Shown: positions 23,230 through 33,070, counted from the first letter of the stretch. The stretch: 64,000 bases of DNA from Hypomyces perniciosus (GCA_008477525.1 SPDT01000005.1:4836001-4900000); one strand, 5' to 3'. Made by a program: numbers and translations. Notes: a model not told the origin generated them from the sequence alone.

Positions 23230-24081
23230 ATGGACACTACCTTTAACCAACCTTTGGACGATCATACTGCCTTTTCAATGTCAAATTACCATCCCGATCA
23301 AGACTCTTCATCTCATCGCCGCGACCCTGCAGAGCATGGGCAAGGCCAACATCAAGTGGCACAGTACATTGTGGACGTCTCTGAAGCGGACTCCGAAATC
23401 CCACTCTCCGAGCACAATATTGCGTCAGAGGCTACGAACTCAACGGTCATCACTCCTGAAGATCTTGATCGAATCCATCGAGAATGCGAAGAAACTACGA
23501 GGGAGACTTGTCATTATCAAATCGGGCATCACTCCGATGAAGGTATCGTCTCCTTCGAGTATCCAATATTTACCGCATGCTAATATGTACAGGCACCGCG
23601 TTTCGAAATTCACGTAAAACCGCTCAAGTTCCACAAAGTAAGTACGATTGCTCGATTTTGGGAAAGCGGCGCCTACGCAACAAGAAAACAGCAAGGCAGA
23701 GTTACACCAGTGCAAAGAAACGTAAAGTTTTATGCGAAGAACCCGACCATGTAGGCCCAGAAGAGCCAGAATGTCCGTCGATCTTGCTCGCTTCGACGAG
23801 GACATGGAGAAAGACAGCAGGAAAGCGTCACGCTGGTGAATTCTACTATTAGGTTGAAAAAATTTGCAGATGCAAAACGTGATGAATGTGGTAATATAAA
23901 GATCAAAGCCCATTGGGCTCCAATTTGGGTGCCTATCCAAAACCTCAGGGGAGAGAAATCGTATGAGGCAGTCAGAGATTTGGTTGTCCAAAAATTTGGG
24001 CAGGAGATATGGACTAGGGAATCAGATGGGTGGGATGCAACGGAAAGCTACACAAGTGACGGTATTGAATATGCTACATAG
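23230..24081 (+). CDS. Hypothetical three-exon nuclear protein with chromodomain-like C-terminus
   Basis: A spliced model gives an uninterrupted 243-residue protein: exons 23230-23542, 23593-23750 and 23821-24081. Intron 1 (50 nt) has GTATCG, a TGCTAAT branch site and TACAG. Intron 2 (70 nt) has GTAGGC and CAGCAG. Phases fit without stops. The N-terminal ~110 residues are acidic, His/Gln/Ser-rich and probably disordered. A basic patch, AKKRKV, in exon 2 looks like a nuclear localisation signal. The exon-3 segment IKAHWAPIWVPIQNL resembles the C-terminal strand and helix of a chromodomain (W-x-P-T/I-W-x-P), followed by a helix with FGQEIWTRE. The aromatic cage cannot be checked by eye. The gene model is plausible; the domain is a tentative inference. 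Confidence 0.5.
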
Positions 24082-25266
24082 TAGTTTACTTGTAACCCAA
24101 AGACCTCTGCTGGGCTAAGTCTTCCGGAGAGGCACTGAGGTAGAATTAAAACAGTCGAAAGCGTACTGTAAAACACATGATTGACAAATTGATCTGTTGC
24201 GTTTTGCGCTTCTCATCTTCTCGTGCACCGGTCATGTCGAGGCATTTCGTTATAGTAAATTCATTGTGCTGATCCAAATAGCAACAATGGGCTTTGGGAA
24301 TCTATTTTGCACAAGTGGAAGCTATCAATGAGGTGTCCGTTTGCTATATGACAAGAAAGCGAAAAGAAGAACGATTCAGAGAAGGGAGAAGTTGATCGCT
24401 CCCTTTGGACAAAGGCGTCTTGCCAACTTCTACATCTATACCTAGTTGGTCGTACGTTTGCAGAAAAGTGATAACCATCAATTTTTGGCCTAACTTACTT
24501 TTGGACGTGTCACTTTGCGGCCTAGGCGAGTCCTGTCAAGCGACGAATCCTGACGAAGGACATTTCCCGACGACGGACATTTCCTGAATTACCGTATTGA
24601 GTACAGTACATCAGGGAGCCTTAATTGAGTTGTGAAAGTCAGTACGGCTTTGACCCTATCGACTTGGCCACTACGGTCTCTCCCTTGACGAGGTGTAAGT
24701 ATTCGGGAAAGCTGCTTCTATCTTCACTTTTGAGCATGTTCATGACGAGTTCTCTAAAATTTTCGAGACTTCTTAAAGAACTGCTATTCAATGTCCGTAG
24801 CCTAATGGGGTTGTATACTTCTTCAAATCGAGCTCTTATAAGTATCACTGTCGGCTATCTGAATAGTTTGGCCTCGAGGGTACATTAATCTCGGAGCGTC
24901 GCAGCGGATTTGTCAAGCCTTGTTTATAAGCCTTCTTTTCGAGTTTTAGTCTTCCATAAGGGCGATTAGGACAGCTGATGAATAAATAAATAAATAAGAT
25001 CGAGTAAGTACATTTGCTGCTCTTTGTAGGGTGCAGACGTTTAGTCTCCCACTTTCGTTCCTTCCTCTCATCCCCTGTGCGTTTCGCAGGTCGCTGCCAT
25101 TCCTGAAAGCTTGCCTAACCGCGTTACTCGATAGTTACGGACATTACCTGAGTGTTCTGTGGCTCTCACAATATTTTGCAACACCGTCCTTACTATGGAG
25201 CAGCATTGGCCATTTGTTTCTAACATATCTCGCATCTTTCCATTGCAATTTCTTGTCACTATCAAA
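24082..25266. other. Intergenic region, no gene recognised
   Basis: Normal base composition, only short ORFs without domain features. It includes a short (AATA)n run near 24980-24996. The promoter of the secreted protein gene at 25267 must lie at its right end. Confidence 0.5.
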
Positions 25267-25698
25267 ATGAAGACTATAACTTCGGCCACTCTGTTCGGCC
25301 TCATCGCCATAGTTGCAGCTTACCCTGCCTTAACTGACTTCTGGCCTCGAGCTTGCGAACCCGGCGCCTTGGTTTGCAATGGTAACACCAAGTTTGGCAT
25401 TTGCAATATGGACACCACAGCTGTCTGGATGACACTCGCGGACGGAGTTGAATGCGTCTGTTCTGGTTTCGTCTGCATCATTAAGGCAAGTTCTGATGGA
25501 AATGACAGTTCCACACCGATACCGACGCCGGATTCAAAACCTTTTGAGAATAACCCGGAGATAGTTTCTGCCTCTAGCCCTCAAGCCACGTATGAGAATC
25601 CACCCCCAACACCAACCAAGGTTGCAAACCACTCAATTCAATCAACCAAAAGCTTCAGTGGCGTTGAGTTGACCAGGTCAACCATATTTTCCAGTTGA
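25267..25698 (+). CDS. Small secreted Cys-rich protein, 3' end replaced by a transposon
   Basis: The ATG at 25267 follows ATCAAA and opens a signal peptide (hydrophobic residues 8-18, FGLIAIVAAYP). The mature part has six cysteines in the order C30, C37, C46, C63, C65, C70 within CEPGALVCNGN...GICN...ECVCSGFVC. This spacing resembles small carbohydrate-binding (CBM19/chitin-binding-like) secreted fungal proteins. A Ser/Thr/Pro-rich linker follows (about 75-116). From residue ~117 the reading frame runs into the inverted repeat of a 1.08-kb element (25617-26693) and ends 26 residues later, so the original C-terminus is lost. The Cys domain is intact, so a secreted truncated product is possible. 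Function as a chitin binder or effector is inference only. Confidence 0.6.
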   Translation: MKTITSATLFGLIAIVAAYPALTDFWPRACEPGALVCNGNTKFGICNMDTTAVWMTLADGVECVCSGFVCIIKASSDGNDSSTPIPTPDSKPFENNPEIVSASSPQATYENPPPTPTKVANHSIQSTKSFSGVELTRSTIFSS

Positions 25699-26693
25699 GT
25701 TGATCAATCAGACGTCTAATTGAGTTGAATGTCCACTAGTGGAATATATTGACCTGATTCCGGCCTATTTCCACCCTTGCTCTTCGCCCGCTTTGTTTTC
25801 AGATTCTATAGTCAGCTACAATATTTCGCTCCTCTCATTATTACTGTTCTTAATAGGAAAAAGCAGTATATCCAGGTCCTCAATCACCCCAGCCCGTAGC
25901 TATAACCGTAATACTTAGTATATCCCTATAATATTAGCATTAAGCCGATTTCGCAAAAGCGTTACTATACATCTTACAGCTGCAAACAGCCTCTTACATT
26001 CAGCCAATATTAATTAAATCATAAAAAAATCCAGCGCTATTTATAAAAGACAAAAATATTATCATCGGCGCTTATACTAATACTATATTAGGTGTTTAAT
26101 ATCATTATCCCCGTCCTCCCACAATAACTACTATAATTTAAGCTCGTTAATATTATTATAGATATAGTTAGGCAAAGAATCTTCCCCTTTTACTACACTA
26201 TATTCTAAGACTAGCTAAATGCATTTATAATATACTTGGAATAGGTTATATACTGGGAGTAGGCGTTATTAAGGCAGCTGCTTTAATCGATTCGCGAGAA
26301 AGCGTATTAATATTATTATTTATAGAAGGCGTGGCAAGTGTTATTTTATTTAATGTATTATAGGGTTAGCTGTAGTGTTAGAATACAGTTAACCGAAATG
26401 TAATAGTAAAGTCACATTTACTTTCAGGGCTTTACTTATTTAAGGCTTAATATTTAAAGAAAAGGGGCTAGATATTACCTTTACTGCTAGGACTAGTCTA
26501 TATACAATATCACTAAATAAGGGGATAATAAAATCTTTTACCTTAAATTAATAAGTTGAATCCATTCAATCAACATAAAATAAAAATGGATTACTGTATT
26601 AGATAATTAGATCTGATATTGATTGAGTTGAATTAACGTTGGTGTCCCAGTTAGTCAACGAGGTTGAATAACGTTGAGTGGTTTGCAACCTTG
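25617..26693. mobile_element. Non-autonomous inverted-repeat DNA element (hAT-like?), 1.08 kb
   Basis: The ends are a perfect 20-bp inverted repeat, CAAGGTTGCAAACCACTCAA, at 25617-25636 and, inverted, at 26674-26693. Both subterminal zones carry many short GTTGA/TCAAC motifs, as in transposase-binding regions. The middle is AT-rich and RIP-like, with no ORF. I could not find a clean target-site duplication (left flank ACACCAAC, right flank TCCCCGTA). The CA-start and TIR style recall hAT elements, but the superfamily is not proven. Confidence 0.7.
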
Positions 26694-26920
26694 TCCCCGT
26701 AAATCTCCTCTACGCTCAGGTTCTAGCCCGATTGGATGCCACAAGGCAGCCCCCAAGGCAACAAGGCTGTCCTGGCGCCGCGTGAGTCACCGGCCAAGCT
26801 TTATTGATTTGGTGGAGTCCAACCTCACGTTGAGAATCTTTCGGTGAGTTCAATCGAGCTATGCGTTCTTTATTACGAGATGCAGTATTACCACACAACC
26901 TAGCTTCGATACAGAGCCAG

Positions 26921-26946
26921 CGGCCGGATCGTCGGCCGATATAAAG
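26921..26946 (+). promoter_or_regulatory. rvt core promoter: paired CGGCCG sites and TATA box
   Basis: CGGCCG occurs at 26921-26926 and 26933-26938, separated by six bases, followed at once by TATAAAG (26940-26946). The first in-frame ATG (26967) is only 21 bases after the TATA box, so transcription may begin downstream of it and the second ATG (27075) may be used. The CGG/CCG pairing is reminiscent of binuclear-cluster factor sites; that role is inferred. Confidence 0.45.
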
Positions 26947-26966
26947 GGGACGCAGGGCCAGTCAAA

Positions 26967-29918
26967 ATGTCGAGTTCATCTGCCATCCTCATCAACAACA
27001 TCAGGGTTTGCAGACGAACCTTGACCCCTTTCCGACTCTCACCAGTATACAGAGCAGCAGCAGCCACCGCGGTTATGTCTACTACATCGACTTCTTCGGC
27101 AGCCATCCTGTCCCTTATGAAGCATGTCACTGCCAACAAATGGGACAAGGCAGCTGATCGTCTGGATGAGATCAATAGCCACGTGCGTGATGCAGAAGCT
27201 GCCCTCTCCTACAAGCCGGACGCTGCCGATAGCAGCCACGATCTCGAAGCGGATGTCACCGTGCTGCTCAACACCGTCCGCAAGGCGTTTGCTGGCTCAC
27301 TCCGAGCACGGGTCAGGGCTAGGGGCAGAAGGTCGCAACGGGGAGGCCGGGGCGGCCGGGGCGGCGGCATCTCGTCCTCCGATACCAATCTAGAAGAGCG
27401 ACTCGATGCCATTGAGAGCCAGCTCTGTGAAGCCAAATACTCATCCGGTCTCTCCAACTCAGCCATGCTAGCTTGGAGAGACGAGCTGCTGGGTTATCTT
27501 CACAAGGGCCAGCGCCGCATGACATATACGATACTCTTTGGGCGTCTCACTGATGAATGGACCGAGTTCCGCTTCGGGGAGCTGTCTGATTCAAAAGAGG
27601 CTGCAAAGGGACGAAACAGAAGGGCGGACTCTGAGATGTCTGAAGACGAGAGCACCGTGGCCGTCGGGCGCAAGGAAATGTACGAGCAGCGACAAATCTG
27701 GGAGGCCCATGTCACAAACCAGCGTACGACTGATACGGACAAGATTGTCGAGTTTCTCGACAACCTGTTCCACTCTGGGCCACGTCATGAAGCCGCACGC
27801 TCAAGCGACGAGCCGACAGACTTGCGCGCTATACTTCTGCGCGCAATTCGCAAGACCATATCGTCGTTGTGCAGAGAAAAGCCACAAATGAACGCAAAAG
27901 CCGTGAAAGCGGCCATCACAGCTGTTCTCAGCTCCGACCAACTCACCAGCGAGAAGCGCCGCGCCACGCTCGACTTGAGCAACAAAGAAAATGTTCTTAC
28001 TGAAATTGCTGACATCCTCAATATTGACCTGCACCTATCCTCCATCAATCGCTGGTCCTGGGGCGACAGGCCCATCACTGCACAGATGCGCAAGGCCATC
28101 AATGGGAAATACCGCGTGTATCTCGACCTGGAGCTTCTAGATTCCATTTTGATCCAATGTGTTGGCCAATTCATATCCTGCAACATAAACACCGCTTTGA
28201 AAAAGGCGTGGGCATCTGATCTTAGAGATGTCTGGCAGCCAAAGGAAGATGAGCATCGCACAGCGGCTTTGCAGGCGCAAATTAAAGACTTTACAAGCAG
28301 AAAATCGAACTACTCGATCCATATGATTCGCCAAAGTATATATGAACGCATTTTCTTTTCGCCGCGGCTACCGAGCGACATGTACGATGAGTTTACCGCC
28401 AGTGGCGCATACGACGAGGATCGCTCGAACGCTGGCGACGATGAGGCGAATCTGACGGACTTGATCCGTGGAGAACCTAGGGCGTTTGCACTGAAAACTG
28501 ATATTCTGCGTCTTTGTTCTGCCGAAATGGCGGTGCAAAAGCTCGTTCAAGGTCAGTTTTGTATCCTGCAGAGCGACTTTGAGTGGTTTGGCCCTTCGCT
28601 GCCGCACTCGACGCTGGTTACTATTATGAAGTATTTCCACTTCCCCAGCGAGCTCGTGCACTTTTTCGAGGCATTCATTAGTATGCGCATGCAATTTGAA
28701 GACGACGGTAATGATGGACCTGTGATGACACGCAAAACTGGCATTCCGACCTCTTTCCAAATCACTGACGCCATCGCCGAGCTGCTCCTGTTTGTACTCG
28801 ATTTTGCTGTGAATCAGAGAACTGGGGGCGCGCATCTTTACCGCAACCATGATGATTTGTGGTTTTGGGGCAAGCCTGAACAGTGTGTCATCGCCTGGGA
28901 AACGATATGCGAATTTACCGAGGTCATGGGTCTGCAGCTCAACAAGGACAAGACGGCATCTGTTCACGCAGTTGACCCGTCTAACCCCCGATATACCGCT
29001 GCTGATAAGGCTCACATATCTCGCCTCCCCGGTGGACAAGTGAAATGGGGATTTCTACTCTTCGACCCGACCGAGTGGAAATGGACGGCGAACAAGCCTG
29101 CTATCGAAGCGCACATGGACGAACTGCGGTTCCAGCTCAAGTCACGCACTTCGGTCATGGCATACATCCAAGCCTACAACGCTTACATGAAAAATTTGCT
29201 GCCCAACAATTTTGGACAGGTAGTCATCGGTTTGGGCGATGATCATCCGACCATGGTTCTTGAGGCGCTCCAGTATGCGCAGCGACACCTTTACCGCAGC
29301 GGCGACGGTGATGAATCGTCCGCTAGTGTGGCCCAATATGTAAAGGCGCTGATCCAGAAGCGTTTCGGCGGGACGGAACAGTACGAAGTCCCCGACTGCT
29401 TCTTGTACCTGGATGTGAAGAGCGGCGGCCTGGGGCTTGCGAACCCCGTGCCGGCCTTTGCGCAGTATATTCCGCTCTCCAAGAAGGATGAAGACGAGGG
29501 CGATGAAGATAATGAAGATAAGCTGCGGCCCATGGAAAGGGCGCTGTACCGTATGAATAAGGAACTGTCAGAATGTTATCGCGCTGACAGCAAGAACTTT
29601 GCCGAGAGGCTGCATAAGAAGCGACAGCATCTGTCTTGGACAGACAAAGGCAGAGGCGTGTCGGAGTTCATGTCCTTTAGCGACTACCTGCGTACGGCCC
29701 AGGAGCACAGCGAAGTCATGACCACAATGTACAAGGCCCTCCTGAACCCGCCGCCTTTTGACGCGAGTCGCCCTCGCCCCAACCCCAACCACTGGGCTGC
29801 ATCCATGTTCGACAGCGAGCTAGATGAGCTATTCGGCGGTTCGATTATTGAACAGGAGTTCTTGTCGCTGGGCTTGTACCGGACGCTTGCCGAGGAAAAG
29901 GTGCGATGGACTGGCTGA
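26967..29918 (+). CDS. rvt: RVT: domesticated cellular reverse-transcriptase-related protein
   Basis: One intronless exon, 983 codons, without LTR, gag, integrase, endonuclease or RNase H. RT palm motifs are all present: motif A ILQSDFEWFG (catalytic D537), motif B GIPTSFQITDAIAE (592-605), motif C LYRNHDDLWFWG (D629, D630), motif D GLQLNKDKT (655-663) and a motif E-like VKWGFLLFD (692-700). The NHDDLWFW form of motif C, the NGKYRVYLDLELLDSI segment (about 380-395) and the long spacing before motif A are what I recall of the rvt family of single-copy cellular RTs found in fungi, some other eukaryotes and bacteria. The N-terminal third is charged and helical, with an RGG-like Arg/Gly patch (115-134). 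The frame is intact in a RIP-active genome, so it is probably under selection. The first 36 residues lack acidic residues and may be a mitochondrial presequence or untranslated. Its biochemical role in the cell is not settled. Confidence 0.88.
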   Translation: MSSSSAILINNIRVCRRTLTPFRLSPVYRAAAATAVMSTTSTSSAAILSLMKHVTANKWDKAADRLDEINSHVRDAEAALSYKPDAADSSHDLEADVTVLLNTVRKAFAGSLRARVRARGRRSQRGGRGGRGGGISSSDTNLEERLDAIESQLCEAKYSSGLSNSAMLAWRDELLGYLHKGQRRMTYTILFGRLTDEWTEFRFGELSDSKEAAKGRNRRADSEMSEDESTVAVGRKEMYEQRQIWEAHVTNQRTTDTDKIVEFLDNLFHSGPRHEAARSSDEPTDLRAILLRAIRKTISSLCREKPQMNAKAVKAAITAVLSSDQLTSEKRRATLDLSNKENVLTEIADILNIDLHLSSINRWSWGDRPITAQMRKAINGKYRVYLDLELLDSILIQCVGQFISCNINTALKKAWASDLRDVWQPKEDEHRTAALQAQIKDFTSRKSNYSIHMIRQSIYERIFFSPRLPSDMYDEFTASGAYDEDRSNAGDDEANLTDLIRGEPRAFALKTDILRLCSAEMAVQKLVQGQFCILQSDFEWFGPSLPHSTLVTIMKYFHFPSELVHFFEAFISMRMQFEDDGNDGPVMTRKTGIPTSFQITDAIAELLLFVLDFAVNQRTGGAHLYRNHDDLWFWGKPEQCVIAWETICEFTEVMGLQLNKDKTASVHAVDPSNPRYTAADKAHISRLPGGQVKWGFLLFDPTEWKWTANKPAIEAHMDELRFQLKSRTSVMAYIQAYNAYMKNLLPNNFGQVVIGLGDDHPTMVLEALQYAQRHLYRSGDGDESSASVAQYVKALIQKRFGGTEQYEVPDCFLYLDVKSGGLGLANPVPAFAQYIPLSKKDEDEGDEDNEDKLRPMERALYRMNKELSECYRADSKNFAERLHKKRQHLSWTDKGRGVSEFMSFSDYLRTAQEHSEVMTTMYKALLNPPPFDASRPRPNPNHWAASMFDSELDELFGGSIIEQEFLSLGLYRTLAEEKVRWTG

Positions 29919-30655
29919 GTGCAGGGCTCCGGAGTAAAGTACATATATCACCACTAATTTGTAACTATTGTAAATATAATACCCCATATCATTTAGGAAT
30001 TTGCCTGGAATGGTAAACTTCCAGTTGTTCATGTCGATTGGCCAGAGTCCTGGGACCGATTTCTTGTAGCTCTTGTCGCTATATTTTCCATCGTCTTCGA
30101 ATATGAGCACATAATAATCCATAGTCCATCCCTGGAGGATCACGGTCAACTCTATCTCGCCCGCATTCTCGCGAATCTCGTCAGTAGAAGCCTGATACCC
30201 ATCTTTGTAGAAGCGAGGCAAGCCAGGAAGGAAAGGAGATCAATATTGCCAGCGTAATGGCTTGGCGAATACCGCTTGCATGTCTTTGACTGCTTGCAGG
30301 CTTCCAGCATGGCGCGATGGAGACGGAGGTAAACAACGGGGTCGAAAGTATGAACGACGCTGAACAGGCACGTCGCCCTGGTTGAATCCAGAATCGATCC
30401 CCCAGAAGGTACACCCGCTCTGGATAATCTAGACACCAATGCATTTGAAAGTTGCTGCGTTCTTTCTCGGGTTATATCTTCAGGGAGTTCGATAGCGAAT
30501 TGCAATGTATTCCCGAAGGTATAGATGGCGGCGAACTCCGGAGAGTTTCCACCCTTGAAACTACTTACGAGAAGAGCAGGGCTAAACGCAGCCCCTTTGT
30601 GCACTCGATTGCAACGATGGAAGAAGATAAGCAGGGAATAGCTACTCGCCCTCAC
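29829..30655 (-). pseudogene. Unrecognised two-exon gene or gene remnant, antisense to the 3' end of rvt
   Basis: Two open stretches read well on the - strand. One (30655 to about 30290) contains AIYTFGNTLQFAIELPEDI and LSRAGVPSGGSILDSTRATC. The other (about 30221 to 29829) contains KDGYQASTDEIRENAGEIEL and LQGWTMDYYVLIFEDDGKYS. A candidate 70-nt intron (GTATTC... pyrimidine tract ...CAAAG, about 30282-30213) would join them. I recognise no family. The reading continues as far as 29829, overlapping the last 90 bases of rvt, which suggests that its true 3' end is lost or lies in an unrecognised intron. It could be a real hypothetical gene, or a fragment. Confidence 0.35.
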
Positions 30656-30767
30656 CTCACCGCGTTACATTGTTCATGGCTGATAAACAGCCTTTGGGCG
30701 ACTACTGAAGTATCTCCATGATCTTATCGACAGGCTAGTTAGTCTGACGAATGAAAGCGCCAAGGAA

Positions 30768-31061
30768 TTGATTGAGGAAGTCACAACGGAGACTTATCGA
30801 GAGATTCTTATTGTCCACGATAGTGTTAATGATATGCGAAAGGCACCTACAATCCTTCGCGACGCAGAATCAGGTTTTGGAAACATCAGCAACACAACAT
30901 TTCGAGACCTTCTGTGGATAAAGAAAATGCGAAAAGCCACAGACCAACTTCTACAGACGGATATGCATAGCCCCGATGTCGATATTGAAAAGCTAGAAGG
31001 TTGCATAAGAATGAAATACTATCGTGGATCTGAACTTATCGATTACTCCAGTGTTACATGA
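30768..31061 (+). CDS. Orphan ORF, possible exon or fragment of a larger protein
   Basis: 97 codons. The frame is open upstream to about 30690 (YLHDLIDRLVSLTNES before the annotated Met), so it may be an internal exon after a splice acceptor near 30688. The helical, charged composition (VTTETYREILIVHDSVNDM, NTTFRDLLWIKKMRKATDQL) looks like real protein, not noise. It vaguely recalls the helical N-terminal regions of fungal STAND/NACHT proteins, but no NTPase follows. Function unknown. Confidence 0.3.
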   Translation: MIEEVTTETYREILIVHDSVNDMRKAPTILRDAESGFGNISNTTFRDLLWIKKMRKATDQLLQTDMHSPDVDIEKLEGCIRMKYYRGSELIDYSSVT

Positions 31062-31557
31062 GCTGGCGTCACAAAAGAGTGGAACAGCGTCGTTGGAGCC
31101 AGGGGAACATTGAAAAATGGATGGCAACGAAATACAAGTATGGGCGGGCCGATATGGGTGGATATTCGAAATCCTAGATGGATGTGGGACAGCAACCGAC
31201 CTGCGATCGCTGTGGAGCATTTTAGGTTAAAAGAAATAATTACAAGCCGATACAATTTACAATTTATTTATTAACGCCCGGCGGCTTTAGCCGAAAGGGC
31301 AACTTTAGATAGTGTACATGTGTGGTTCTCCAGCTTTGCCATGTATCCTATAGCCCATATAGTCTCCTCTTTCTGTTTATGCTATTTTGCGCTCCTTATT
31401 TCTTGCGTTTTCTCGTAGTTATTAGTTCCATTAGCAAGCCGACTTGGAGGCGATTCTACAAGTGTTCAGCGTCCCATCTTCGGCGGTTGAAGCGTTGCCT
31501 GCTGTTCGTCCCACGAGGTGGTAAAGGTTAGGTCGGTTGTCGAGTGGTTTACGGGGT

Positions 31558-33070
31558 TCAGTGTCCTATGTAAACCTTAGCCGGGTGCTGTGCAGACATC
31601 GCAAAGTGAGAGACAGGAGGGAAAATAGGTGTGCTGGAAGCAGCCGGGATGGTGGACACGGAGGGTTGAGAAGCAACTCCTTTGGGCTTACGAGCGGCCA
31701 CGGTGCGTGTCTTACCACGACCCTTGATGCCCTTGTTGCTGTTCTTGTAATGCTCCTGGAAATACTCGAAAGCTCGCGGTGGGACTCTGGCACCTCTCCC
31801 TGCTCTACAAAGTGGGCAAACTGGCTCGTGAGCTTCTGGAGAATCTCCTTGTGGAAGTTTTTTGGTGGGTCTGCAATCGTGTAAGCTTTTTGTTACGTGG
31901 AGATGAGTTCCCTGAGAGTGCTCTATACCTTCATGTTACCCAGCTGAGAGAAGGTCTTGTTGCAATCATCCAATCGGCAGACGAAAGGCTTCAGGCCCTT
32001 GTGAGTCTCCTCGTGAGATCGGACATTGCCACGCTGAGCAAAGAGCTTGCCGCATAGACTGCATGAATATGGCTTCTCCCCGGTGTGGCGGCGCATGTGG
32101 GTCTAAGCCAGTCAGCCAACTGGTGATAATGGCTGTGTTGATTGCTGAGATGGGAACTCACCCTGAGGCTCCCTCGCTGCGAAAAAGTGAGACCGCAGTT
32201 GTCTTTGGTGCAGACATAAGGAAGTGCATGTTAGTAAAGTAGCAGGTCAGGTAGGTGTTCATTTCAACACACATAGGGCTTTGCACCAGAGTGCGTACGT
32301 CGGTGAATGTTAAGGTGAGTCTTTTGAACAAAGCTCTTGTTGCAATTGGGACTATTGCAGACCCATTTCTTCTTGGGCTGACCGGGTGCCTCCGTGGGGG
32401 CGAAGCTGGCTGGGCTTGGGGCATCCGTAGAACCTTCACTCTTGAGTGTTTGCGCAGGAGTAAGAGTCTTCTGGGCCTTGGATGCCTCATTGGCCTTGCT
32501 CTGGATTACCTTCATCAACTTATCGACTTCGGTTCTAAACTTGACCTGGTCGGCGGGGTTGATTGTCTCGTTTTAGGTGATGGTCTTGGCCTTGGCGATT
32601 GGGCTTGGGATTAAGACAGACTTGGTGGAAGCCGAAGATACAGAGCCGCTTCTTGATATTAGTGTTCGAGGCTGGTACTCGTTCATAGGCCTGGAGTCGT
32701 GACGATAGGGTATGTGTCGGCCATTGTCGACCTCGAGACCTATAATTCTCGGGGCGGGTCGCTCTTGGAACTCTTGCATATCTGGTGAGCTGATGGGAGT
32801 TAATGGCAATAGCCTCTAATAGGACATATAAGAGAAAGCGTTCTGGTTCCGATATTCGGGAGCGGGCATGGGCTGCACAAGCGCTGGGTTGTACGTCGCT
32901 TCAACGACATGTTGAAGAGGCATGGGCCGTTGCATCTGAGGGTTTACCCATGTGCGAGGGTCGCCGTATAGGAGGAGGCCTGAACTATCCATCATGGCGA
33001 AGCCGTGAGGAAGCTGGTGAGGCCAGCGGCCCCAGTTGGGATGCGGAGGTTGTTGAGCCGTTAGAGCCAT
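31558..33070 (-). pseudogene. Azf1-type C2H2 zinc-finger transcription factor, decayed
   Basis: From ATG 33070 one frame runs leftwards through a Pro-rich N-terminus, interrupted by an in-frame TAG (32816-32818) and TAA (32573-32575), into fingers. These start with [20 protein letters not shown], then KDNCGLTFSQRGSLR, then [18 protein letters not shown] and [21 protein letters not shown]. The tail contains KNSNKGIKGRGKTRTV, a hallmark of Azf1-like fungal regulators. Two introns are good (32159-32101, with GTGAGT, CTGAC and CTTAG; and one from about 31934 to 31876). The intron after KPY has donor GTGTGT and branch CTAAC, but the expected acceptor reads AT. Single-base losses at an A6 run (31858-31863) and near 31766 break the tail. 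Both stops fit Gln codons changed by C-to-T. It probably encodes no full-length factor now; the two indels could be assembly errors, the stops less easily. Confidence 0.7.

Noticed and set aside
31322..32614. Several + strand ORFs of 60-119 codons
   Set aside because: Shadows of the zinc-finger pseudogene on the - strand.
32573..32818. Reading the TAG and TAA in the Azf1-like frame as Gln (stop reassignment)
   Set aside because: All other genes here use TAA, TAG or TGA as normal stops, and the same gene has frameshifts; point mutation is simpler.
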